Shown in pieces: positions 17,526 through 26,419 of a stretch of 38,497 nucleotides of DNA. Each line of letters starts with the position of its first letter. Within the stretch, counting starts at the first letter, position 1. The translations under genes and the position numbers were made by a program. The notes under the pieces are model-generated. The model did not search any database and was not told where the DNA came from. It saw only the letters and a list, made by a program, of their open reading frames with translations. Origin of the DNA: Aliivibrio_A kagoshimensis (lineage in GTDB: Bacteria > Pseudomonadota > Gammaproteobacteria > Enterobacterales > Vibrionaceae); the NCBI RefSeq assembly GCF_050337105.1, contig NZ_JAKJSQ010000043.1, positions 1 through 38,497 on the forward strand. The letters run 5' to 3'.

Positions 17526-18383
17526 ATGCGTTATAAAAACACCCTAACAGCACTATTAGTGATTACAGCTACTACAGTGGCTGCATTTCAATGGATATTT
17601 ACGGTCCCCAAACAAGCCCAGCTGCTCAATATAGCCCCCTCCACGAAAGCGGTGCAACGCTGCTACCAAGAGAGTAACAGAAAGGAAGGAGCTCTCGATG
17701 TGAATGGTGAGCTCGCCTTGTTGGTATGGAATATATATAAACAGCAACAAGGTAATTGGTTTGAAGAACTCTCTCATTTAAGCCGCCAGACACAATTGGT
17801 ACTTTTGCAAGAGGCAAGCATTACTCCTAAGCTAAAACAGTTTATTTCTGACTCTCCTTTTACAGCCAAGTCAGTTCGTGCTTTTGATGCTTTCGATACC
17901 TCAACGGGGGTGCTGAATTTATCCACGTCATCACCGACATCGATATGTGCCTATATTGAGGTGGAGCCATGGTTAATGTTACCCAAATCAGCGCTGCTTG
18001 CGTATTACGCATTAAGTAATGGTGAAGTATTGGCGGTAGTTAATATTCACGCGATTAATTTTACCTTTGGAACACAAGAGTACCAGCAGCAGTTAAAACA
18101 GTTAAGTGAGCAGCTTAATAGGCACCATGGTCCAATGATTATTGCTGGGGATTTTAACAGTTGGAGCGAGGTAAGACTGCAGACGCTTAAGAAGAGTATG
18201 CAGGGATTAAACTTGGTTGAGGCTCAGTTCGCTCCAGATCATCGCCGTCAATTTATCATCAATAACATCGCGTTAGATCATGTTTTTTATCGAGGGCTGA
18301 GTTTAAAAATGGCAGAAGCACCACGTTCTGATGCTTCTGATCATAATCCGATGATAGTCACTTTTACGATCAACCAGGGTTAA
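17526..18383 (+). CDS. yafD: YafD-like endonuclease/exonuclease/phosphatase-family protein
   Basis: Member of the DNase I-like (EEP) fold. The characteristic metal and catalytic motifs are all visible: VWNIYKQ, LLQEAS (metal-binding Glu), IAGDFNSWS, LDHVFYR and SDHNPM. The N-terminus is a hydrophobic anchor or signal (about residues 7-25), so the catalytic domain is probably periplasmic. The E. coli chromosome has yafD in this same neighbourhood (near mltD and gloB), which supports the symbol. The real substrate is unknown. GAGAGG precedes the ATG. The stop overlaps the mltD stop in the palindrome TTAA, so these convergent genes overlap by 4 nt and share no terminator. Confidence 0.85.
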   Translation: MRYKNTLTALLVITATTVAAFQWIFTVPKQAQLLNIAPSTKAVQRCYQESNRKEGALDVNGELALLVWNIYKQQQGNWFEELSHLSRQTQLVLLQEASITPKLKQFISDSPFTAKSVRAFDAFDTSTGVLNLSTSSPTSICAYIEVEPWLMLPKSALLAYYALSNGEVLAVVNIHAINFTFGTQEYQQQLKQLSEQLNRHHGPMIIAGDFNSWSEVRLQTLKKSMQGLNLVEAQFAPDHRRQFIINNIALDHVFYRGLSLKMAEAPRSDASDHNPMIVTFTINQG

Positions 18384-19993
18384 ACGCTTACCTTGGTCAC
18401 ATCGACATAGAGTTTTAATTTCTTGCCTGGACGAATTAAAGAGCTGCGTTTGATATTGTTCCATTTCATGATGTCGGATACCGACACTTTGAACTTAGAT
18501 GCGATAACACTCAAAGAATCACCAGAGCGGACGGTATAGAAAACAGGACGGATAATCGCACCGCTTTTATTGTTCTTCCACACAACCAGTTTCTGGCCCA
18601 CTCTTAACGAATCTTTGGGAGCTATGCCATTCCATTTGGCAAGCTCTTGGTAGGAGATGTTATTGTCACGCGCAATGGTCCATAAGCTCTCACCACTCTT
18701 CACTGAATGAGAGACTTTGTACTTTCCTTTCGACTTAGATTGTAGCTTTTCTAATCGTTGTGGGGCGCTAAGCGCGTATTGGCTATTCCCTTTAGATGAC
18801 GTAGGGATAAGAATGTACTTTCCAACACGGATACTATTGCTATCAATACCGTTGGTGTGTCTGATTATGCTGGTGGTGGTATTGTTTTTGACGGCCAGTT
18901 GGCTCAGCGTATCGCCTGATTTCACTTTATAACGAATGACCTTTACACCATTACCTTTGTATTTCTCTGCATTGGTGGTGAAGGTTGTCACTTTTTCAAT
19001 CGGTAGCAGTAGGTGATAAGGCCCATCCGGTGATGTAGCCCACTGATTGTATGCTGGGTTATAACTTTGTAGCTCTTTGATCGACATATCAGCATAGTTA
19101 GCAGCGATGGCCAAGTCTAGTTGCTCTTTTGGATTGACCATCTCTAAATAGGGTTCGTTGGCGATGAAAGGGAGATCGACACCGTACTGTTCATGGTTCT
19201 TAATAACATCCGCTAATGCCATGAGCTTTGGTACGTATCCGCTGGTCTCTTTGGGTAGAGATAGTGAGAAAAAGTCAGTCGGCTTCCCCTGTTGTTTGTT
19301 TTTCTTAATGGAACGGAATACGCGGCCTTCACCACTATTGTATGAGGCCACAGCATGAGACCAATCACCATCGAATTTTTTATTTAGGTATACCATCAAA
19401 TCAAGGGCTGCATCTGTCGCTTCTGCCACATCACGACGGCCGTCATACCACCAGTTTTGCTCTAAACCAAATCGTTTTCCTGTACTTGGAATAAATTGCC
19501 ACAAACCAGCAGCACTACCATGAGAATAAGCAAAAGGATCAAATGAACTTTCAACGACTGGCAATAATGCCAACTCCATTGGTAGTCCTCGTTCTTCGAT
19601 TTTTTCAGTAATCAAGTAGAGAAAAGGGGTCGCGCGTTTAGAGACGGTGCGAAGGTGGTTAGGGTGCTTGATGTACCAATCTCGATAATAATCCACTAAC
19701 TTATGATCCGCGACCGGCAGTTCAAGCTGCATGGCAATACGATCCCATAAATCCGCTTGCTGCTGTGGTGAGATAACGAGAGGTAAGCTCACCATTTGGA
19801 TCGGTTCAATATTATCGGAGGTGTTAACGCGGTCAGACGACTTAATGTCGTCTGAAGGTGAGGCCGGAGACTCCGATTGTGACACCCCTTGGTTTGCTTC
19901 TGTTGTCGTTGGAGAGTCGCTCTTTGGCTGCGTTAGTTGACAACCAGCAAGAAGAAAAACAGCAGCAAGGTAGATTTTTAATTTAAATAACAA
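18380..19993 (-). CDS. mltD: Membrane-bound lytic murein transglycosylase D (lipoprotein)
   Basis: Cleaves the MurNAc-GlcNAc bonds of peptidoglycan, forming 1,6-anhydro ends, from the inner face of the outer membrane. The lipobox LAGC puts the acylated cysteine at residue 18. The SLT domain has the catalytic E148 in VVESSFDPFAYS, followed by GSAAGLWQFIPSTG. Three LysM peptidoglycan-binding repeats lie at about residues 355-398, 429-472 and 486-529 (each with a S-G-D/E-S/T-L core). Length is 537 residues. The start is TTG (19991-19993 on the minus strand) with only a weak GGTG upstream. The neighbouring gloB lies 76 nt upstream on the same strand, as in E. coli. Confidence 0.95.
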   Translation of the reverse strand: MLFKLKIYLAAVFLLAGCQLTQPKSDSPTTTEANQGVSQSESPASPSDDIKSSDRVNTSDNIEPIQMVSLPLVISPQQQADLWDRIAMQLELPVADHKLVDYYRDWYIKHPNHLRTVSKRATPFLYLITEKIEERGLPMELALLPVVESSFDPFAYSHGSAAGLWQFIPSTGKRFGLEQNWWYDGRRDVAEATDAALDLMVYLNKKFDGDWSHAVASYNSGEGRVFRSIKKNKQQGKPTDFFSLSLPKETSGYVPKLMALADVIKNHEQYGVDLPFIANEPYLEMVNPKEQLDLAIAANYADMSIKELQSYNPAYNQWATSPDGPYHLLLPIEKVTTFTTNAEKYKGNGVKVIRYKVKSGDTLSQLAVKNNTTTSIIRHTNGIDSNSIRVGKYILIPTSSKGNSQYALSAPQRLEKLQSKSKGKYKVSHSVKSGESLWTIARDNNISYQELAKWNGIAPKDSLRVGQKLVVWKNNKSGAIIRPVFYTVRSGDSLSVIASKFKVSVSDIMKWNNIKRSSLIRPGKKLKLYVDVTKVSV

Positions 19994-20069
19994 AATTTAT
20001 AACACCAAAGCAATAATATTTAGGGGCCAGATGATACTTGTCTTAATAGGGCAGTGACAAGGGCCTAGG

Positions 20070-20831
20070 TCAAAATTCGTTCTTCCAGTTCCGTAGATAA
20101 CGAAAAGTGTCTAAGGGAGAGGCCTCAGAATTGATTTTTGTCGCCACCAACTGTTGGATATTTTCATTTTCGACGCGTAAAAATGGATTGATCTTCTTCT
20201 CCAATGCAATGGTGGTTGGTAGGGTTATCTTTTGGTCATTTCTCAGTGCAGTGACTCTCTTTTTATATTCAATCAACGCAGCGTTATTAGGTTCTACCGC
20301 TAAAGCAAACTCAACATTTGTAGCTGTATATTCGTGAGCGCAGTAAACGTTGGTGTTATTGGGTAGGTCGCTTAATACTTGCAGTGAGGCATGCATCTGT
20401 TCGGCTGTTCCCCCTAACAAACGTCCACAACCGGCAGAAAAGAGCACATCACCACAGAAAAGGTTCCCTTCACAGAGGTAACCTATATGCTCTGGAGTAT
20501 GTCCTGGCAGGGCGAGCACAGAAAAATTACCACCTAATAATGCGATCGTTTGTCCATCTGTGACGGTTTGGTTTAGAGTGGGAATCGAGTGACATCTTGG
20601 ACCTATGATTTGAATGTTTGGAAAACGTTGTAGTAGGTCTGGAATACCGTCAATATGATCATAGTGGTGATGAGTGACTATAATAGCATCGAGGGTTAAC
20701 TGGTTGTTCTCAATATGCTCGATAACAGGTTGGCTAACACCGGGATCAACGACGACACAATGCTTATCATTATTGTGCACCAACCAGATGTAATTATCGT
20801 TCATTACAGGTATGCTTTTGACAGATAGCAT
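20070..20831 (-). CDS. gloB: Hydroxyacylglutathione hydrolase (glyoxalase II)
   Basis: Binuclear-metal beta-lactamase-fold hydrolase that splits S-D-lactoylglutathione into D-lactate and glutathione, the second step of methylglyoxal detoxification. The metal motif THHHYDHIDG has H54, H56, D58 and H59. The second cluster includes PGHTPEH, and later FCGDVLF and CAHEYTATN. The length of 253 residues is normal. GGAG lies before the ATG. It is divergent from the methyltransferase gene with only 33 nt between the start codons. Confidence 0.95.
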   Translation of the reverse strand: MLSVKSIPVMNDNYIWLVHNNDKHCVVVDPGVSQPVIEHIENNQLTLDAIIVTHHHYDHIDGIPDLLQRFPNIQIIGPRCHSIPTLNQTVTDGQTIALLGGNFSVLALPGHTPEHIGYLCEGNLFCGDVLFSAGCGRLLGGTAEQMHASLQVLSDLPNNTNVYCAHEYTATNVEFALAVEPNNAALIEYKKRVTALRNDQKITLPTTIALEKKINPFLRVENENIQQLVATKINSEASPLDTFRYLRNWKNEF

Positions 20832-20864
20832 AATTTAGCTCCATTAAATTAGAGAGTTGTTGCA

Positions 20865-21629
20865 TTGATTAAACCTGCACGAATTAACCACATCGTTAAA
20901 AAACCCTATTCGTGGCAACAGATCACTAATGGGGAGTGGATTGCAGAGCTGCTTCAGTCTCGAGTTGATGAGTGGTCGCCAAAACTATTTGGGTACCACA
21001 TGCTAAAACTGGGTGGATTAAGCAGTGAGCTCGCCACCAATCAATGTAATATTAAACACCAAGTTTGTCTTGATGACAAAAATGAACACAAAAATATTAT
21101 CGGCGATCCCCTTAACCTCCCGTTCAAAGAGAAGATGTTTGATGTCTGTCTATTAAGTCATCAACTGGATTATTGTAGCGATCCACATCAACTGTTACGA
21201 GAAGCAGACCGAGTCTTAATCAATGATGGTTATCTGCTCATCAGTGGCTTTAACCCTTTTAGTGCGATTGGGGTAGCAAGTTTGTTTCCTTGGAGAAAAA
21301 ATAATCTTCCATGGAGTGGCCGAATGTTTACCACCTTTAGAGTGAAAGATTGGTTGAGTCTGCTCAATTATGAAGTGGTGCATCAAGAGAATTTTGCTGT
21401 GATGCCACTTACCAAACATAAAACGTGTTGGACTTGGTTGGAGAATCAAGTTGGCGTATGTGGTTCATCGGTAGGGGGGCTCTATTTTATTGTGGCAAGA
21501 AAACGAACCTATCCGCTTAATCCAATCAAAAAAGCACTCAGCCGCAAGAGAAGTTTCTCTCCCGTTTCGGTAAATTATCGCACCGGACACGCTTTAAAGT
21601 GGAAATCGAAGCTTAAAGCGGGTGATTAA
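20865..21629 (+). CDS. yafS: YafS-like class I SAM-dependent methyltransferase
   Basis: Predicted small-molecule or macromolecule methyltransferase of unknown substrate. The second half of the Rossmann core is clear: DPLNLPFKEKMFDVCLLSHQ, then SDPHQLLREADRVLINDGYLLIS. The first glycine-rich motif is degenerate (LKLGGLSS), with neither the usual E/D-x-G-x-G pattern nor an obvious replacement. The C-terminal 60 residues are basic. It lies between gloB and dnaQ, the position of yafS in E. coli. The start is TTG at 20865, and no better in-frame start is seen before the core. Activity cannot be assumed given the weak motif I. Confidence 0.8.
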   Translation: MIKPARINHIVKKPYSWQQITNGEWIAELLQSRVDEWSPKLFGYHMLKLGGLSSELATNQCNIKHQVCLDDKNEHKNIIGDPLNLPFKEKMFDVCLLSHQLDYCSDPHQLLREADRVLINDGYLLISGFNPFSAIGVASLFPWRKNNLPWSGRMFTTFRVKDWLSLLNYEVVHQENFAVMPLTKHKTCWTWLENQVGVCGSSVGGLYFIVARKRTYPLNPIKKALSRKRSFSPVSVNYRTGHALKWKSKLKAGD

Positions 21630-21679
21630 CTGTTATTATTCACACCTACACTTTATTTAACGCTGATTTATTTGTACTT

Positions 21680-22423
21680 ATGACTTCTGAAAACAACCAA
21701 AGTAATCGCATTATTGTTCTCGATACCGAAACCACGGGTATGAACCAAGAGGGTGGACCAGTTTGGGAAGGGCACCGTATTATTGAAATTGGTGCGGTGG
21801 AGATCGTTAATCGAAAATTAACCGGTAACCACTTCCATGTCTATATCAAACCTGATCGATTGATCGATGATGCGGCGATCAATGTTCACGGTATCACCGA
21901 TGAGTTCTTGGTTGATAAACCTATGTATCGAGAGGTTCATCAAGAATTTCTTGATTTCATCAAAGGTGCAGAATTGGTTGCACATAACGCCCCCTTTGAT
22001 GTGGGATTTATGGATTATGAGTTTAGTAAGCTCAATGCATCCGTCGGTAAAACGTCCGATTTTTGTAAAATCACTGATACCTTGGATATGGCGAAAAAGC
22101 TGTTTCCGGGCAAACGTAATAACCTAGATATCCTTTGTGACCGTTATGGGATCGATAACTCCCATCGTACCCTGCACGGCGCTCTACTTGATGCTGAAAT
22201 TCTAGCCGACGTCTATCTGTTAATGACCGGCGGCCAAACCTTAATGCGTTTTGGCGAGTCCCAAAATGATTCTGGCGATGCAAATCAGATAAAAAGAGTG
22301 ATTAAAGGGGATAAAGCATTAAAGATTATTCATGCCTCAGCCGATGAAATAGAAGCGCATGAATCGCGTTTAGATATTGTGGAAAAAAGTGGCCCTAGTT
22401 TATGGCGTCAATCAGAACAATAA
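21680..22423 (+). CDS. dnaQ: DNA polymerase III epsilon subunit (3'-5' proofreading exonuclease)
   Basis: DEDDh exonuclease that proofreads for DnaE. D15 and E17 lie in VLDTETTG (Exo I), D107 in HNAPFDVGFMDYE (Exo II), and H166 and D171 in HGALLDAE (Exo III). The C-terminal tail (from about residue 190), which contacts the polymerase, is poorly conserved as usual. Length is 247 residues. There is no Shine-Dalgarno in the 20 nt before the ATG. The gap from yafS is only 50 nt, with no room for rnhA, and the next gene starts 11 nt after the stop. Confidence 0.96.
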   Translation: MTSENNQSNRIIVLDTETTGMNQEGGPVWEGHRIIEIGAVEIVNRKLTGNHFHVYIKPDRLIDDAAINVHGITDEFLVDKPMYREVHQEFLDFIKGAELVAHNAPFDVGFMDYEFSKLNASVGKTSDFCKITDTLDMAKKLFPGKRNNLDILCDRYGIDNSHRTLHGALLDAEILADVYLLMTGGQTLMRFGESQNDSGDANQIKRVIKGDKALKIIHASADEIEAHESRLDIVEKSGPSLWRQSEQ

Positions 22424-22434
22424 AAGGGGACGGT

Positions 22435-23685
22435 ATGTGGGGCTGGTTAACAAAGATAAGCTTGATGGGGACATTACTGTTTTCGGCAATTAGCTGGTCA
22501 CAAGATGGGACTCAAATGTCTTGGCTGGATAATCGCTTTAGAGTGGACGCCACTGTCTCTCAAGTTACCTTTGTTATTCATAGAGAAGACGTCTCACAAC
22601 CTGTGGTATTAGTGCGCCCTGATGGGGTGAAGTACTATGCATGGAAACATCCTGATAACGTGGCTTGGTTGGATGAGAGCAGCGTGGATATTATCTCCAT
22701 TGATCAACCAATGCCGGGACCATGGCAGGCGATTGGGAAAGTGACCCCAGATAACAAGATAAAAGTGCTTTCTAATCTCACCATGAATATTGATAAGCTT
22801 CCGGCTAAAATTTACGCGACGGAGAGCATTAAATTTACCGCGCGTTTAGCTCAAGATGGCCAACCCATTATCTTAAAAAACCTGCTTGATAAGGTGAATC
22901 TGACCGTCACCATGACACGTTTTGTACCCAATGAAGATCAAATTCCTGAAAGTCAAAAACCGATACCAACAGTGCTTGGAACCTTTGCTGATGATGGCAC
23001 TGGACTTGATGAGCGTGCTGGAGATGGTGTCTTTACCGTTGCTCTGTCTGTTGCGGTTCTGCCGGGGAAATACCATGTTCGAATTCAATCGGATAATGAG
23101 GTGTTTTTAAGAGCGATAGAACAAGATGTTCTGGTTTACCCGACACCTATTCAAGTCCGTTTTGCACAATCAAGAGAGAAACAGGACCCGCATAAATTGT
23201 TTATTGATACTGAAAATGGCATTTTTGAAGAGGGGAGCTTGATGGCACATATTGAGCAGATAGACCCTAAAGGCAAAGTGACCATCAACCAAGGTCAGTC
23301 AGAAAAAGGCACCAATAAACTGCAATTGATACTGCCTAACTCTAATGCACTCGGAAGAAACAGTTGGCAAGGGAAGATTTACGTTACCGATAAAGTATCA
23401 AAAAGAGAGATTATCTTTCCGTTAAAGCAACAAAATTACAGCGTGGTTGATCTTTCCGATTTCTCCAATACACAAAAAGAGTACCAAGCCAAGTTACAAG
23501 CAGAAAGAGAAGCAGCGGAAGCACTTCGTTTACAGCAAGAGAAGGAAGAGGCTCGATTGCAAACTTACCTCTCTATCGTTATCGGTAATGTCCTCATTAT
23601 TCTTATTGTGGTAATAGGGATTTTTGGTTGGCGTAAATTGAGAAGCCGAAAGAAAGAGAAAGAGGAGACGCTATCTCTGCCATAG
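22435..23685 (+). CDS. TIGR03503-family protein with signal peptide and C-terminal membrane anchor
   Basis: Conserved protein of unknown function in vibrios and related genera. It has a signal peptide (about residues 1-22, ISWS|QDG), an extracytoplasmic body containing two beta-rich regions, a charged coiled-coil stretch (AEREAAEALRLQQEKEEARL) at about residues 350-378, and one membrane helix at about 379-399 with a basic cytoplasmic tail. I chose ATG 22435 over the earlier in-frame ATG 22402 because AAAAGGGGA lies just before it. The earlier start would sit inside dnaQ and add a tail that spoils the signal peptide. It is close behind dnaQ, but its role is not implied by that. Confidence 0.85.
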   Translation: MWGWLTKISLMGTLLFSAISWSQDGTQMSWLDNRFRVDATVSQVTFVIHREDVSQPVVLVRPDGVKYYAWKHPDNVAWLDESSVDIISIDQPMPGPWQAIGKVTPDNKIKVLSNLTMNIDKLPAKIYATESIKFTARLAQDGQPIILKNLLDKVNLTVTMTRFVPNEDQIPESQKPIPTVLGTFADDGTGLDERAGDGVFTVALSVAVLPGKYHVRIQSDNEVFLRAIEQDVLVYPTPIQVRFAQSREKQDPHKLFIDTENGIFEEGSLMAHIEQIDPKGKVTINQGQSEKGTNKLQLILPNSNALGRNSWQGKIYVTDKVSKREIIFPLKQQNYSVVDLSDFSNTQKEYQAKLQAEREAAEALRLQQEKEEARLQTYLSIVIGNVLIILIVVIGIFGWRKLRSRKKEKEETLSLP

Positions 23686-23696
23686 TGTAAAGATCA

Positions 23697-23724
23697 AAAA
23701 AGGGAAGCATTCGCTTCCCTTTTT
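23697..23724. terminator. Bidirectional terminator between the TIGR03503 gene and fadE
   Basis: A perfect 12-bp stem AAAAAGGGAAGC/GCTTCCCTTTTT with an ATTC loop has A-tract and T-tract ends. It serves both convergent transcripts. Confidence 0.92.
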
Positions 23725-23744
23725 ACTGATGAATCAACGGTTCA

Positions 23745-26201
23745 CTATGCCGCGTTATCTACCGTTGGTTGATAGAGTGGTGCGGGAGAGGCGGCTAAAG
23801 CATCGAATTCAAAGTCATCCACATTGATGGTTTCTAATCGACCCTGTTCCGCTTTTCTTAATAGATCCGCTTCTCGATTAGAGATCAAGCCTTCAGCCAA
23901 GCCAATATCGGCAATCTTATCAAGCTGCATAAATGGGTGCTTAGTTGCCGTCGCTTTACATATCTTATTAAAGATAGGTTCAGCCGCAAGGATATCGACA
24001 AGTGCTTGTTCGATTTTCCCGACCGGATTGAACGGGCTTGGCTCTAAGAATTGACCGCGACCAATGCGTGAACGAGCAGCGGAAGGCGTTTGAATGATTC
24101 TCGCCACTTGACCATCAAGTTGATCGCTAGGTTTACGACGCTTTAATCCTGTTGGAAATAGTACGACCTTCATTGCGGTGGCAACAAGACGATTTGGGAA
24201 GTTATTTAATAGCTCCACAATCGCTTGTTCAGCTTGGTAGAGTGAGTCTTGTAACCCCCACTGCATTAAGGCCAGATCCTCTTCTTTACAGCCCTCCTCT
24301 TCAAAACGTTTTAAGGTAGCTGAACTCAAGTAAAGTTGACTTAACAGATCGCCTAATCGGGCTGATAGACGCTCTTTTCTTTTGAGACTTCCACCCAGTA
24401 CTGCCATCGAAATATCGGAAAGCAGTGCCATGTTAGCGCTGTAGCGATTAAGTTGCTGATAGTAACGACGAGTGTGCTCCACCTTAGGGGTATCTGAGCC
24501 TCTACCATCGGTGATGCCTAGCCATAAACTGCGGACTAGATTACTGATTACAAAACCAATATGACCAAATAGTGCACCATCAAATTCTACATTGGCTTTA
24601 TGGCTATCTGGTGCATAAGCCGCTTCCATCTCTTTTAATACATAAGGGTGGCAGCGTATCGCCCCTTGACCATAAATGATCATTGAACGAGTTAAAATGT
24701 TCGCTCCCTCTACGGTCACCGCAATAGGAGAGCCTTGATATGAGCGCGCTAAGAAGTTAGAAGGGCCAATACAGATCCCTTTGCCTCCAACGATGTCCAT
24801 AGCATCAATGATGCTACGTTGACCTCTGTGGGTACAGTGGTACTTAACAATGGCAGAGATAACCGAAGGCTTCTCACCAAGATCGATACCAGCAACAGTC
24901 AGACTGCTTGCTGCATCCATTACGTAGGCATTACCGGCTAAACGAGCAAGTGGCTCTTCAATCCCTTCCATTTTACCAATAGGCAATTTGAACTGACGTC
25001 GGATGCGAGCGTAAGCGCCGGTGGCGAGTGCAGCACTCTTAAGCCCACCCGTTGAATTTGAAGGCAGTGTGATACCACGACCGACGGACAGACACTCAAC
25101 CAGCATACGCCAACCCTGTCCGGCCATTTTTTCGCCGCCTATGATGAAGCTCAAAGGGACAAAGACATTGTTGCCTTTAGTCGGGCCGTTTTGGAAGGGT
25201 ACGTTGAGTGGAGAGTGACGACGACCTATCTCAACGCCTTCAATATCGGTTGGAATGAGCGCACAGGTAATGCCTAGCTCTTTGGTGTCGCCTAATAGAC
25301 CATCTGGATCGCGCAGTTTAAATGCCAGCCCTAGAACGGTAGCAATAGGCGCCAAGGTAATATAGCGCTTGTTCCAAGTAATCGACATACCAAGCACTTC
25401 TTCACCTTGCCACTCACCTTTAGTGACAATCCCGTAATCAGGAATAGAACCCGCATCAGAACCCGCTTCTGGGCTCGTTAGTGCAAAACAGGGGATCTCT
25501 TTTCCTTGCGCCAATCTTGGTAAGTAGTGATCGCACTGCTCTTCGGTTCCATAGTGTTGCAGTAGTTCACCAGGGCCTAATGAGTTGGGAACCCCCACGG
25601 TAGATGACAGTACGCCCGATACTCCTGTTAATTTTTGTAACACACAAGATTGCGCGTAGGCAGAGAATTCTAACCCGCCATAACGCTTTTTAATGATCAT
25701 TGCGAAGAACTTTTTCTCTTTCAAGTATTGCCAAATTTCAGGAGGCAGATCAGCAAGTTCATGAGTAATCTGGTAGTCGTTAGCCATACGGCACACTTCA
25801 TTAACGGGGCCATCAAGAAAGGCTTGCTCTTCGTCACTTAATGTTGGTTTAGGAACAGAACGAAGTTGTTTCCAATCGGGCTTTCCTTTAAACAGTTCCG
25901 CTTCCCACCAGACTGTACCTGCGTCTATCGCCTCTTTTTCAGTACGTGACATTTCTGGCATAATTTTTTTAAACAGAGCAAGTACATGTTTACTGATAAG
26001 CACTTGTCGCAGTGAAGGGAGATTAAAGAATAATGCAACAATAGCAAATAGAGCGACGCCATAGACTCCTACCACTCCTAACGCCATACCCACCAACATG
26101 ACTCCAACTAATGATGCGGTGGATACCTTTAGGCCAATTCGATGATAAGCCAGCAAACCTGCTGCTATGACCATCGTGAGTAACAAAAATCCTAGTGCCA
26201 T
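23745..26201 (-). CDS. fadE: Acyl-CoA dehydrogenase FadE
   Basis: Membrane-associated flavoenzyme that makes the first alpha,beta double bond in each beta-oxidation cycle. It is the long FadE type of 818 residues. Two or three hydrophobic segments at the N-terminus (about residues 1-60) precede the acyl-CoA dehydrogenase core. The core includes CFALTSPEAGSDAGS and AVTVEGANILTRSMI. A C-terminal extension follows, including the QTPSAARSRIGRG region. The ATG is well supported: AAGGAGAGACAC is directly upstream. A FadR-like operator lies in the promoter region (26232-26248). It stands alone on the minus strand. Confidence 0.95.
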   Translation of the reverse strand: MALGFLLLTMVIAAGLLAYHRIGLKVSTASLVGVMLVGMALGVVGVYGVALFAIVALFFNLPSLRQVLISKHVLALFKKIMPEMSRTEKEAIDAGTVWWEAELFKGKPDWKQLRSVPKPTLSDEEQAFLDGPVNEVCRMANDYQITHELADLPPEIWQYLKEKKFFAMIIKKRYGGLEFSAYAQSCVLQKLTGVSGVLSSTVGVPNSLGPGELLQHYGTEEQCDHYLPRLAQGKEIPCFALTSPEAGSDAGSIPDYGIVTKGEWQGEEVLGMSITWNKRYITLAPIATVLGLAFKLRDPDGLLGDTKELGITCALIPTDIEGVEIGRRHSPLNVPFQNGPTKGNNVFVPLSFIIGGEKMAGQGWRMLVECLSVGRGITLPSNSTGGLKSAALATGAYARIRRQFKLPIGKMEGIEEPLARLAGNAYVMDAASSLTVAGIDLGEKPSVISAIVKYHCTHRGQRSIIDAMDIVGGKGICIGPSNFLARSYQGSPIAVTVEGANILTRSMIIYGQGAIRCHPYVLKEMEAAYAPDSHKANVEFDGALFGHIGFVISNLVRSLWLGITDGRGSDTPKVEHTRRYYQQLNRYSANMALLSDISMAVLGGSLKRKERLSARLGDLLSQLYLSSATLKRFEEEGCKEEDLALMQWGLQDSLYQAEQAIVELLNNFPNRLVATAMKVVLFPTGLKRRKPSDQLDGQVARIIQTPSAARSRIGRGQFLEPSPFNPVGKIEQALVDILAAEPIFNKICKATATKHPFMQLDKIADIGLAEGLISNREADLLRKAEQGRLETINVDDFEFDALAASPAPLYQPTVDNAA

Positions 26202-26231
26202 GTGTCTCTCCTTAATAATTCAACAATTGGT

Positions 26232-26248
26232 ATGAGGTCTTACCAGTT
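26232..26248 (-). promoter_or_regulatory. Candidate FadR operator upstream of fadE
   Basis: Read on the minus strand, the site is AACTGGTAAGACCTCAT. Against the FadR consensus AACTGGTCNGACCAGTT it matches 12 of 16 defined positions, including the whole AACTGGT half and GACC. It lies 31 nt upstream of the fadE ATG, so binding would block transcription and acyl-CoA would release it. A GCTTAA-G-TTAAGC inverted repeat adjoins it at 26249-26261. Confidence 0.6.
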
Positions 26249-26391
26249 GCTTAAGTTAAGCCTTTTTTTAACAAAAAGTAAACATATTCGCTACGAAATT
26301 GATGAAAAAGTGATCTCGTTTACGTAAAAGCTCTAATTGTGAGAATGAAATAAGAAAAGATTTACTTTATAAAATTATTAATGGAATGCTA

Positions 26392-26419
26392 TTGGCTCTG
26401 ACATTAGCAGGCGTATACT
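26392..26419 (+). promoter_or_regulatory. Candidate sigma-70 promoter of the dauA-like gene
   Basis: A TATACT -10 at 26414-26419 (5 of 6) has a TTGGCT -35 at 26392-26397 (4 of 6) and a 16-nt spacer. Transcription would begin near 26426, downstream of the ATG at 26423, so that ATG could not be the translation start. Confidence 0.5.

Noticed and set aside
26302..26345. CRP-like TGTGA half-sites upstream of the SulP gene
   Set aside because: Only half-sites with wrong spacing are present, so no CRP box is supported.
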